Source: Gammaproteobacteria bacterium
Lineage (GTDB): Bacteria > Pseudomonadota > Gammaproteobacteria > Burkholderiales > Burkholderiaceae_C
Length of the DNA: 18,823 bases
Assembly: GCA_030054245.1 (NCBI GenBank)
Contig: JASGCH010000004.1
Coordinates: 1 to 18,823, forward strand
Direction: 5' to 3'
Shown piece by piece: positions 7,801 to 14,507 of this stretch. The translations under genes were made by a program, and so were the position numbers. The first letter of the stretch is position 1. Each line of letters opens with the position of its first letter. The notes under the pieces were generated by a model. That model was not told where the DNA came from. It ran no database searches and saw only the letters and a list, made by a program, of their open reading frames with translations.

Positions 7801-8367
7801 ATGTTTAAAAATATCCTCCAGCATACATTCCTACTATCGCTCTTCGTCAACTTACTTTTACTAGAACACAGCTGGGGACAAATCCACGCCATCGAAACGG
7901 GCAAACCGGCTTCTTGGTCTGCGACTTTGAAAGACCTAGATCTCAATCAATTAGCCAAAACTTTGACACATCGCCCTCAGCTACTGGTGTTTGTTTCTTG
8001 GTCTATGCCGACAAGCTCTTTGCAGCATTTATTTTTAGACGCCCACAAGAGTGGTGCCATTTTGATTTGGCGGGGATTAAAGTTCGGCTTAGACAAGAGC
8101 CAAGATGCATTGAGACTTTTTGAAGGTCTTACACCCATTCCAGAAATGCGCATACACCCAGAACTATTTGCCCAATACCAAGTTCATCAAGTGCCTACTT
8201 TTATATATGTCGAGCCTTCGCTAGAAAATAACTGTCATTCATCAGTTTGCTCAAACATTTTAGCCAAAGTTGCTGGAGATGTGACTTTGAAATATGCTGT
8301 GGAATGGATGTCGCTACATTATCCAAAACAAAAAAGCAGTCTAAAACATTATCTAACCCTACTTTGA
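7801..8367 (+). CDS. trbC: TrbC, F-type pilus assembly protein (thioredoxin-like)
   Basis: A 188-residue exported protein with a signal peptide (about residues 1-26, cut near SWG/QIH). The TrbC signature is clear: LLVFVSWSMPTSSLQHLFLDAHKSGAILIWRGLKFG, then IHPELFAQYQVHQVPTFIYVEP and KVAGDVTLKYAVEWM, matching 'vSfSMP...l..l...a...ga.lvlRGl ... idP.lF..f.v..VPtfV ... GdvsL..AL'. F TrbC acts with TraW and TraU in pilus assembly. The fold is thioredoxin-like but no CxxC is present at the SMP position. The start is set by the GAAGG motif; the upstream ATG at 7750 would add 17 residues ahead of the signal peptide. Confidence 0.92.
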   Translation: MFKNILQHTFLLSLFVNLLLLEHSWGQIHAIETGKPASWSATLKDLDLNQLAKTLTHRPQLLVFVSWSMPTSSLQHLFLDAHKSGAILIWRGLKFGLDKSQDALRLFEGLTPIPEMRIHPELFAQYQVHQVPTFIYVEPSLENNCHSSVCSNILAKVAGDVTLKYAVEWMSLHYPKQKSSLKHYLTLL

Positions 8368-8436
8368 GCAACACCACACGGCACAGTTTACAAACCCACC
8401 CACTTTTTTCATCGTCCTAGCGTTAAAACACCCGAT

Positions 8437-9798
8437 ATGCCCGCCCCAATGAGTTATCGCTCAAGCTTTGCACCTGATATGAAACCCCCAATATGGCCCG
8501 ACACTAGGCTAACCCATTACTTACTACTTTGTACTTACCGTCTGATGATGGTGATCATTTACATAGGGCACGCCAATAGTCAGGTGCCCGTCAGTGAAAC
8601 TGACTATGCCAAAGCCCAACAACTAGGTCAAGCATTTGGCAAACAAATCCATAATCAAATCAGCATGAATCCAAGCATCTTACCGGGAGTTTTACCAAGC
8701 CCTACCACTTCACCGGCCGAGCATTTTAAAAATGGACAAGGTAATACAGCAAAGCCTAGTTTGAACAAAATTGCCAATTGTAGGCTTAACAATGCCGTCG
8801 AGTGTCAAGCCATTCAAATTTTGTTAAACAACCCTCAAAAAGATTTTTCTCTGCGTCCAAGCGATCCACTTTTACAAAGGACACCCCATTCTAGTCTTCC
8901 CGTACAAGATTTGTTTAGTACCTACGCCGGTTGTAGCGAAAAAGTTATCAAAACCCCCAACCTATACGCCAATGAATCGTGTTTTCAAACCAATTCGGAG
9001 CCACTTTTAGCTTGTACCGTACAAAGGCAAGTGGAGGTAGAAACTTCTCCCATCTATTCTTGTACAGATACCGGAAAAATGTTGTCTAGCCAAGTTTGCA
9101 CCGATTCTTTGTCGATACAAGTACAACCAAGCTACCCATACACTTGTCCTAGTACTTTAGAAACCTCGCATCGCGTATGCACCAGAAAATTGCAACCTAG
9201 ATGTACCGTACCCAGTTTTTGTAGCCAATCAGAACTGCAGTTGTCGTTTGATCCCGCTGATTGGTTGGTCAGTTGGGATCAAAGCCAGACCGTTGACTGG
9301 TTAACCATAAAAAGTACCTCTCATCCAGCCATTTCAAATCCACAAATCATAGAAAAATCAGTGTCTTTTCACTTAAATGACCTACGCAACCTAAACCTAT
9401 TGTTACTCAGCTCTGTAGATTTTTATGGTTGGCTAGAAATACGACTGAATGGACAAAGTGTTTTCATAGGTCCCCAAAACGGTGATAGGTTAGAACAGGT
9501 TGAAGTTACAGAATGTAGAAATATCAATATGGACAATATTGAATGCTCCACCTCTTTAAAAATAAGATGGAGCGAGCACGACTACGCCGATTTTAACAAC
9601 CTTCAAACTTCGGTCTATCCGTCCTTAGATCTTACTCCGTATTTAAACACCGGCAACAATGTCCTCCAATTTAGGCTAGCCGTATTAAATACATGGGGTT
9701 TAAAACTGAGCTTGCTCAAAAATCACCAATGCCCCAAATTTTGCGAAGACTTCTGGTTGGAGGAGTGCCTGACTATCTCTCAACCCTCTACTAGTTAA
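8437..9798 (+). CDS. traN: TraN, N-terminal half as a separate secreted protein
   Basis: A 453-residue exported cysteine-rich protein. A hydrophobic signal (about residues 28-45, LLLCTYRLMMVIIYIGHANS) is followed by SETDYAKAQQLGQAFGKQI, resembling the start of mature TraN. A Cys-rich middle (ESCFQTNSEPLLACTVQRQVEVE and several spaced Cys) follows, then a beta-rich part with WLEIRLNGQSVFIGPQ. The end, QCPKFCEDFWLEECLTI, is the place where a full TraN would run on into its 'C...C....r.i.G..v.r.CWew...y.C' repeats. Those repeats are found in the next gene instead. The two proteins together (453 + 624 residues) equal one long TraN. Possible starts are 8437, 8449 and 8479, none with a Shine-Dalgarno motif. 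The assignment rests on position, cysteine pattern and complementarity. Confidence 0.72.
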   Translation: MPAPMSYRSSFAPDMKPPIWPDTRLTHYLLLCTYRLMMVIIYIGHANSQVPVSETDYAKAQQLGQAFGKQIHNQISMNPSILPGVLPSPTTSPAEHFKNGQGNTAKPSLNKIANCRLNNAVECQAIQILLNNPQKDFSLRPSDPLLQRTPHSSLPVQDLFSTYAGCSEKVIKTPNLYANESCFQTNSEPLLACTVQRQVEVETSPIYSCTDTGKMLSSQVCTDSLSIQVQPSYPYTCPSTLETSHRVCTRKLQPRCTVPSFCSQSELQLSFDPADWLVSWDQSQTVDWLTIKSTSHPAISNPQIIEKSVSFHLNDLRNLNLLLLSSVDFYGWLEIRLNGQSVFIGPQNGDRLEQVEVTECRNINMDNIECSTSLKIRWSEHDYADFNNLQTSVYPSLDLTPYLNTGNNVLQFRLAVLNTWGLKLSLLKNHQCPKFCEDFWLEECLTISQPSTS

Positions 9799-9851
9799 AA
9801 AAATTCAACCTGAACAAGTGCTTTTTTAATCGGTAAAACGCCATTTTAATC

Positions 9852-11726
9852 ATGCCATTTTTTGACAAAGCCGCTCCACTTACCTTGATTATTTGCCTAA
9901 GCTATTTGACGCTAAGTGTTGCAAAAGCATCGACTGATTGTCAAAAGACTCATAGCCAGTGTAGCCAACCCGGAGAAACCAGAGTCGTTGACGGAGAACT
10001 TCTAACCAAAGACTGTTGGGAGTATACCGATTCTTATGAATGCCTTCTGCCCAAACCAGACGCTGACTGTAGTAGTTTACAAAACGCCTGTGCCCTGACC
10101 GACTCAGTCTGCTCTGGTTCTGAATGCCTGCAAACCTTTGCTTGTGCGAGCGAACAAACTCTAAGAGGCAAGATGCAAGCGCTTCCTCTAAGCCACCCAA
10201 TCGTCAAAGAAACCCATGAAAGACTAAGCTGCCCACAAGCCCAAGCTAGCAATTCGTGTACCCTAGTAGCTAAAGAATGTACTTCCCTAGACACCACACG
10301 CATCATCAATGGTATCGCGGTAACCAGAGACTGTTGGGAGTGGCAAGAAACCTATAGTTGCGAGGATCATTCGTCAAGTATGTCCAGCGCTTGTAGCGCT
10401 TTGAAACAAACCGCAGGTTGCACAGAACATCGCAACGAATGTTTGAGCAGAGATAAGGACGGGTACTGTACCCAGTTAAACAGAGCATTTATCTGTACCT
10501 CGAATCTCCCTACACCGCTTCCCAATGGTGTTCTAGTCGAACCTTCTAAGCCAGTCATCATCCGTAATCAATTGGATCAATCCGACTGTCATTTTGGTAA
10601 TCACCGCTGTCAACTGGTTGAATCTCAGTGTACTGACGCCCATTCCACCCATTTAATTAACAACCTAGCAGTAACCCAAGACTGCTGGCAATGGCGGCAA
10701 AAATACGCCTGCCAACCACTCGATACCCCAGATAACTGTCAACCTCTGCGTGCGCGTTGTACGCCTACGACCAGTCAATGCGTGGAATACAACACAGAGG
10801 GAACTTGCATTTCTTTTGAACACGAGTTCCAATGCTTGCGTCAAGCGGGCAACCAACGCACCGAAATCCAATGTTCTCAGGGTCTGTGTGCCAATGGAGT
10901 ATGCAATGGACCCAGTTATTCAAACGATACAGATTTTAATGTGGCCGTGAGTAGTTTGGAAACAGCGCGTCAAATGGGTGTGTATTTTGATCAAGATCAC
11001 CAGACCGTTTTTAATGGCTCTGCTTCGAGTTGTAGCGATACATTGGCTGGGTTAGTCAATTGTTGTCATGCTTCAGGCCCTAAACTCAGCTTAAATAATT
11101 TCAGTTTGCTCACCAGCACCCTACGCTTAGCCGGAAGCACTCTACGCAACTTGGGTTCATCATACACTTACGATGCTATCAGTTGGAAGCAACCTGATCA
11201 AATTTTTAACAAATTGTACAACAGCGCTAGCGACGCGCTGACCAGCAGTCATTTTAGTTTTTACGGATTTAGTTTTGCTCCCGGTGCAGTCCCCCCGTTT
11301 GCCTTTGACCCCACTTCCTTTGCGGTAGCAATTGCTCTCCAAATCGCCAGCCAATTCTTAGAATGTAGCCATCAAGAAAAATTATTGGGGTTACAAAAAG
11401 GACAAAATTTGTGTAGTTATGTCGGAAGCTGGTGTAGCCAGCGATTTTTGGGATTTTGTCTGACTAACAGGAAAAGCTATTGTTGCTTTAACAGCCTCTT
11501 AGCTAAACTGATTCACGAGCAAGGCCTGGCGCAATTACACAGGGGGTATGGCGCTACCCGTGAACCGAATTGTTTAGGATTCACCCTGACAGAACTCAGC
11601 CAGCTGGATTTTTCAACTATGGATTTATCAGCTTTTTACCAATCGATACAAGCTAAAACTCTGGATATTCCCAATATCTTACAGTACACCAAGGACAAAG
11701 TAAATACCAAACTGAAACTTTTTTAA
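9852..11726 (+). CDS. traN: TraN, C-terminal half: mating-pair stabilisation protein with its own signal peptide
   Basis: A 624-residue exported protein with signal peptide MPFFDKAAPLTLIICLSYLT... (cut near residue 27). TraN is the outer-membrane adhesin that stabilises donor-recipient contacts. Three Cys-rich repeats of about 105-110 residues begin near residues 30, 134 and 243. Each has R/H-[IVL]-[IV][ND]-[GN]-x-[LA]-[LV]-T-[KRQ]-DCW-[EQ]-[WY] and ends in a y.C/f.C motif. The C-terminal region has FNGSASSCSDTLAGLVNCCH (about 386-405), then LCSYVGSWCSQRFLGFCLTNRKSYCCFNSLLAKLIHEQG, the typical TraN end. It starts 54 bases after the preceding gene and in another frame. The own signal peptide argues that this is a true second gene and not just a frameshifted tail. 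Confidence 0.88.
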   Translation: MPFFDKAAPLTLIICLSYLTLSVAKASTDCQKTHSQCSQPGETRVVDGELLTKDCWEYTDSYECLLPKPDADCSSLQNACALTDSVCSGSECLQTFACASEQTLRGKMQALPLSHPIVKETHERLSCPQAQASNSCTLVAKECTSLDTTRIINGIAVTRDCWEWQETYSCEDHSSSMSSACSALKQTAGCTEHRNECLSRDKDGYCTQLNRAFICTSNLPTPLPNGVLVEPSKPVIIRNQLDQSDCHFGNHRCQLVESQCTDAHSTHLINNLAVTQDCWQWRQKYACQPLDTPDNCQPLRARCTPTTSQCVEYNTEGTCISFEHEFQCLRQAGNQRTEIQCSQGLCANGVCNGPSYSNDTDFNVAVSSLETARQMGVYFDQDHQTVFNGSASSCSDTLAGLVNCCHASGPKLSLNNFSLLTSTLRLAGSTLRNLGSSYTYDAISWKQPDQIFNKLYNSASDALTSSHFSFYGFSFAPGAVPPFAFDPTSFAVAIALQIASQFLECSHQEKLLGLQKGQNLCSYVGSWCSQRFLGFCLTNRKSYCCFNSLLAKLIHEQGLAQLHRGYGATREPNCLGFTLTELSQLDFSTMDLSAFYQSIQAKTLDIPNILQYTKDKVNTKLKLF

Positions 11727-11746
11727 TTGATCTTTTATCCATAACA

Positions 11747-11989
11747 AAGACTGTTACACCATGAGCTGTCATCATGACCATGCGGGACTTCATCTGAACG
11801 AAATTAAGACCATTGCACCATCGGCTGTGGTGTCGCTCGGTGAGCTGTCGTAATTACAAGGCTTTCGCGCACGCCCCCAGCTTCATTTCCAAAGATGCTC
11901 ATGGTGAGTACCGCATCATGCAGTCATTTGACAACCGCGGTAGCACAGCCGATGGCGCAACGGTCTTAACCCAATGGTGCAACAGTCTT
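11747..11989 (+). repeat. Dispersed palindromic repeat R3, nested (traN to 12118 gene)
   Basis: The 391-base gap 11727-12117 holds one repeat unit inside another. The inner unit, 11806-11967, has left end AAGACCATTGCACCATCGGC and, inverted, right end GCCGATGGCGCAACGGTCTT. The outer ends are AAGACTGTTACACCATGAGC at 11747 and, inverted, CCAATGGTGCAACAGTCTT ending at 11989. The interior CTCGGTGAGCTGTC, ATTACAAGGCTT, TTCATTTCCAAAG aligns with R1, R2 and the bases just right of R4. A short ORF reading through it (11813-12064) is not a gene. Beyond 11989 the DNA up to 12117 holds only the untranslated lead of the next gene. Confidence 0.78.
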
Positions 11990-12117
11990 TTTACTACTAG
12001 ACAACTATGCTATTCTCTTTGCATCAGCCTAAGTTTAATCAACGCGAGGCTGTCTTCTTCGTAGCCTGGGCTAGAGGTCTGTTGCTTTACGGTTTGCTAC
12101 CTCTTGGTCGGGTGATA

Positions 12118-12486
12118 ATGACAACCTGCCGAATTTTGGTAGTGGTCTTCCTTATGGTAGGTTTGATGGTCAACTCGGTTTTTGCCGAAGAAAAGTCCGA
12201 GCTTATGGCAACCCTGTTGCACGCCGTTGAATCCCAAGAAGACGAGTTGCAAGCCGAGTTAACCGGGACCTACGCTAATTGGTTACGAACTACCTTAAAT
12301 ACTTCAAGTCAAGTATTTGTCAGCGTAAAAACCCTGCCTATAGAAGCTAGCCCTGGTTGTAAGAAGCTGTTTGCCACCTTGTTTTTGCCTGACCTACATT
12401 GGCAATTAGAAGGAGCAACCCAATACTTTCAGTTTTATTTCAAACTCAATCTGTGTAGGGATGGGAGTGCCCCCAGCCCCCCTTAA
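12118..12486 (+). CDS. Small secreted protein of unknown function in the tra operon
   Basis: I do not recognise this gene. From the ATG at 12118 it encodes 122 residues: a good signal peptide (MTTCRILVVVFLMVGLMVNSVFA, cut after residue 23), then a mature part of about 99 residues that starts acidic and helical (EEKSELMATLLHAVESQEDELQAEL). Two cysteines, PGCKKLF and NLCRDG, could form a disulfide around a beta-rich segment (LFLPDLHWQLEGATQYFQFYFKLNLC). A longer form from 12007 adds 37 residues with no signal-like start, so 12118 is preferred. The position between traN and traF, where F carries small accessory genes such as trbE, suggests a periplasmic role in pilus assembly, but that is inference. 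Confidence 0.65.
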   Translation: MTTCRILVVVFLMVGLMVNSVFAEEKSELMATLLHAVESQEDELQAELTGTYANWLRTTLNTSSQVFVSVKTLPIEASPGCKKLFATLFLPDLHWQLEGATQYFQFYFKLNLCRDGSAPSPP

Positions 12487-12570
12487 AAAGGCTAAGTGAG
12501 ACCTTTGCATCATCGCCCTCATGAAACTTATGCTCCAACGATCTTTTCTTAGCCACCCCTTCAACTTGGA

Positions 12571-13338
12571 ATGAAAAAAATATATCCCTACCTATGTTAC
12601 CTAGCCATCCTTATGATGGGTTGGCACCCAGCCGCACAACCCCAAAACACTTGGTGGGAAATCAACCCATGGATAGAACCTGACCGTGGGTTTAATTGGT
12701 ATCCCGATGATCTCCCTTCAAAAAAACCTAAGGTTGCCGAACCCCAACCGACCACCGTTGAACAAGTGCATCAAAAATGGAAAAGGCTTAGAAATCAAGC
12801 GATCATGGAGCCCACTGTGGACAATATCCAAGCTTATTTAGCCATCAATAAATGGGTTTTACAACAAGCTCAAACTTTTGCCGATAATTGGCGCAAAGTT
12901 GTTTGGCAACACCCCGAATTAGATTACAACACCGAACATCCTTTTGCCTTATTTGCACAACCCGCAGTGAAAGACCAATTCAACCACCAAAGACAGCGAC
13001 TGGTTGATTATTTGCGTCGTCCCAATACCGGCTTAATTTTTTTCTTCCGTGGTACTTGTGAATTTTGTCATTTGCAAGCTCGAATTTTAGCTCAAATGAA
13101 AAACCATTACCATTTGTCGATTTTAGCCATCAGTCTGGACGGTGGTAAGCTCACCGAGTTTCCAGACGCCAAACTAGACAATGGGATATCAGCTGTGGTC
13201 AGTCAAGGCAGTGGCATTTCTACGGTCCCCAGCCTATTTTGGATAGACAAACACCAGAAAGTATTTTTAGGAGCCGGTTTAATGTCCGAAGAAGAGGTTT
13301 TAGAACGCTTACAACGCTTGACTATACCCTCTCCGTAA
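12571..13338 (+). CDS. traF: TraF, thioredoxin-like pilus assembly protein with intact CxxC
   Basis: A 255-residue exported protein (signal about residues 1-22). TraF is a periplasmic F-pilus assembly protein with a thioredoxin-like C-terminal domain. Evidence: the start of the mature protein WWEINPWIEPDRGFNWY ('.GW.fY...' class), the alpha-helical middle with VDNIQAYLAINKWVLQQAQTFADNWRKVVWQHPELDY (the family's '..n...Yl..q.....ka..fa..w..vl...P.Ldy'), and the thioredoxin domain FFFRGTCEFCHLQARIL (C163-E-F-C166) with cis-Pro loop STVPSLF (P220). F TraF itself lacks CxxC, while this one keeps it, so it may be redox-active and cover the role that TrbB has on F. The 84-base gap before it contains a degenerate repeat-like end, GAGACCTTTGCATCATCG, at 12498-12515. 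Confidence 0.92.
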   Translation: MKKIYPYLCYLAILMMGWHPAAQPQNTWWEINPWIEPDRGFNWYPDDLPSKKPKVAEPQPTTVEQVHQKWKRLRNQAIMEPTVDNIQAYLAINKWVLQQAQTFADNWRKVVWQHPELDYNTEHPFALFAQPAVKDQFNHQRQRLVDYLRRPNTGLIFFFRGTCEFCHLQARILAQMKNHYHLSILAISLDGGKLTEFPDAKLDNGISAVVSQGSGISTVPSLFWIDKHQKVFLGAGLMSEEEVLERLQRLTIPSP

Positions 13339-13341
13339 TCC

Positions 13342-13381
13342 AAGACCGTGACATAATCGGTTGAAGACTTTTGCACAACCT
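13342..13381 (+). repeat. Degenerate R-family end next to the probable terminal inverted repeat of an IS
   Basis: AAGACCGTGACATAATCGGT (13342-13361) resembles the R-family end consensus. It is followed at once by GAAGACTTTTGCACAACCT (13363-13381), which is likely the downstream terminus of the decayed IS5-like element to the right. The two ends share AAGAC..TTGCAC. This resemblance is the basis for proposing that the R repeats are mobilised by this class of transposase. Confidence 0.45.
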
Positions 13382-13469
13382 AGGTAAAAATTGCAGAATT
13401 TGTATTTTTTAATACACCTTTACAAATTACCAGACTTTAAGATAGCTATAGCCTATTCTCAGGGTTTTT

Positions 13470-14172
13470 TCATATTTTCAGCGCATTTATTAAATTAGCA
13501 CCTATCCCCTTCATGATAAACTGGACATGGACTTTCATGCGTGTCATATCACTGGCTCTGTAGGCGTGGTATTTCCTCTTCATAGTTCCAAAAAATCTTT
13601 CTATCACGAAACACCTTTTAGCTATCTCCTGACTAACCGCTTTCTCCTCTTCTGATAACTTCCTGCTTTGGCTAGCCTTGTAGGGTATTTTGCAATTAAT
13701 CCCCTTTCCCCCCTAGCCATTCTCGATTCTTCTTACTAGCATCCTCCTTATCCGTCAGGAGTTCTTCACCCATCCTATCACCCAACTTTTTTAACATCAG
13801 CTCAACCGGCTTTACCTCGCTCTTATTGGCCGGCGTCGCAGTGGCACCTATTACGCAGTGGCACCTATTAAATAGCCATCCCCATCCGTTACCGTATGCA
13901 CCCGGTGGCCGTAAGTAACCCGACCCCCTTTCTTCAGCCGCATGGCATCTGGGTCTGCACCTTGCCGCTTGGTTATTTCTAACCCCGGCTGACTTCCATT
14001 TTCATAGAAGACTTCACCACCAGACCCGTCTGTTGCAATGATTATTTCCTTCCTCGGTCTGGCCATCGACTGCACCAAGGTTGCATCCATTATCGACTCC
14101 TTCCGTATAGCTATACCATGGCCCACCAATTGCCTATTTATCTCCTCCAATATCCCTTCTAATTTCCCATTT
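13470..14172 (-). pseudogene. IS5-family DDE transposase, remnant with two frameshifts and no N-terminus
   Basis: Read on the minus strand from 14172 to the TGA at 13472-13470. ILEEINRQLVGHGIAIRKESIMDATLV carries the first Asp (MDAT). KKGGRVTYGHRVHTVTDGDGYL is the conserved '..kG...yGyKvH...d..gyi' block. After repairing a 17-base tandem duplication (13837-13870) the frame continues as ATPANKSEVKPVELMLKKLG, then LLTDKEDAS, the place of the second Asp. A second, 1-base shift near the C-runs at 13701-13713 must be repaired to reach YKASQSRKLSEEEKAV and RCFVIERFFGTMKRKY with the catalytic Glu, and the end MKVHVQFIMKGIGANLINALKI. The apparent Met at 14210 lies within repeat R4 and is not the real start. 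Inactive; IS5 family, IS5-like subgroup by motif. Confidence 0.85.
13837..13870. repeat. Perfect 17-bp tandem duplication inside the transposase
   Basis: CGCAGTGGCACCTATTA occurs twice with no gap (13837-13853, 13854-13870). Removing one copy restores the transposase reading frame exactly, so this is a slippage event after insertion. Confidence 0.93.
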
Positions 14173-14261
14173 AAGACTGTTGCACCTACGGCTGGTGCCG
14201 CGGTTGTCACATTACTGGGTTATGTATGTGCTTAAGTTCGTTGCGCTATCCCTTGGGCTTT

Positions 14262-14304
14262 CGCTCCCAGTCTCGCATATTGAGTATATGCGGGACTGGG
14301 AGCG
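14262..14304. repeat. 43-bp near-perfect palindrome (19-bp stem, 5-base loop)
   Basis: The left arm CGCTCCCAGTCTCGCATAT (14262-14280) pairs with 14286-14304 with a single G-T wobble, around the loop TGAGT. No T-run follows on either strand (CCCACC to the right, AAAGCCC on the minus strand), so it is not a standard intrinsic terminator, though such a stem may still end or stabilise transcripts. It abuts a 32-base interval next to the CRISPR-like repeat. Confidence 0.85.
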
Positions 14305-14335
14305 CCCACCATGATATTCAGCGTCGTTTAAATAA

Positions 14336-14363
14336 TTTCTAAGCCGCCTATGCGGCGGTAAAC
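14336..14363 (-). CRISPR. Solitary type I-F CRISPR-repeat-like sequence (28 nt, single copy)
   Basis: Read on the minus strand the 28 bases are GTTTA, then stem CCGCC, loop GCATA, stem GGCGG, and tail CTTAGAAA. This is the layout of type I-F repeats: 5-base lead, 5-bp stem, 5-base loop, and the 8-nt CTTAGAAA that Cas6f (Csy4) leaves as the crRNA 5' handle. Against the I-F repeat I recall from Yersinia it differs at four positions, two of which are a compensatory pair in the stem (C-G replacing the usual T-A). No second copy is seen at I-F spacing (about 60 bases) on either side, and there are no cas genes. So it is not an array but a lone unit: a remnant, or a solitary repeat unit as used by RNA-based anti-CRISPRs. 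Confidence 0.6.
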
Positions 14364-14507
14364 TTAAATCCATATATGGCTTACTTGACTTTGAATTTAC
14401 TAACCCACCTGTGCAACAGTCTTTTCTGGGTAATCTTGCCTAATTTCTAGGCTTCATTTCCAAGCTCCCAGATAATAGGTCTAACTTTAACTTTGGCCAC
14501 ACTCACC

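Larger units (their letters stand above)
13363..14172 (-). mobile_element. Decayed IS5-like insertion sequence, truncated at its transposase 5' end
   Basis: The span runs from a terminal-repeat-like sequence at 13363-13381, through about 90 AT-rich non-coding bases, and the transposase remnant, to the abrupt junction with repeat R4 at 14172/14173. The other IS terminus and the transposase N-terminus are missing: R4 sits where they should be. Coding strand is minus, opposite to the tra operon. No direct target repeat could be identified. Confidence 0.7.
14173..14423. repeat. Dispersed palindromic repeat R4, carrying a palindrome and a CRISPR-like repeat
   Basis: Left end AAGACTGTTGCACCTACGGC (continuing TGGTGC) at 14173; inverted right end GTGCAACAGTCTT at 14411-14423. 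It is the longest member (251 bp). The family parts are at its edges. Read from the minus strand, its left arm has AACCCAGTAAT and ACTCAATATGCGAGAC, both also in R2. The central part, with the palindrome (14262-14304) and the type I-F-like repeat (14336-14363), is not seen in other copies in this window and may be cargo or a separate insertion. The bases 14424-14507 up to traH hold more family interior (AGGCTTCATTTCCAAG, 14450-14465) and no gene. Confidence 0.7.

Noticed and set aside
9889..10871. Several minus-strand ORFs opposite the traN Cys-repeat gene
   Set aside because: They come from the repeated composition of the traN repeats and show no signal or domain.
11813..12064. Short + strand ORF between traN and the small secreted gene
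   Set aside because: It reads through repeat R3; the protein is the translation of the repeat.
14038..14235. + strand ORF opposite the transposase remnant
   Set aside because: The minus-strand frame carries DDE transposase motifs; the + strand product is a shadow.
14262..14304. The palindrome as a Rho-independent terminator for the operon
   Set aside because: The stem is strong but no T-run follows in either direction, and traH/traG continue downstream in the same direction.
14300..14460. A true CRISPR array
   Set aside because: Only one repeat is present; inspection of about 60 bases either side finds no second copy and there are no cas genes in the window.
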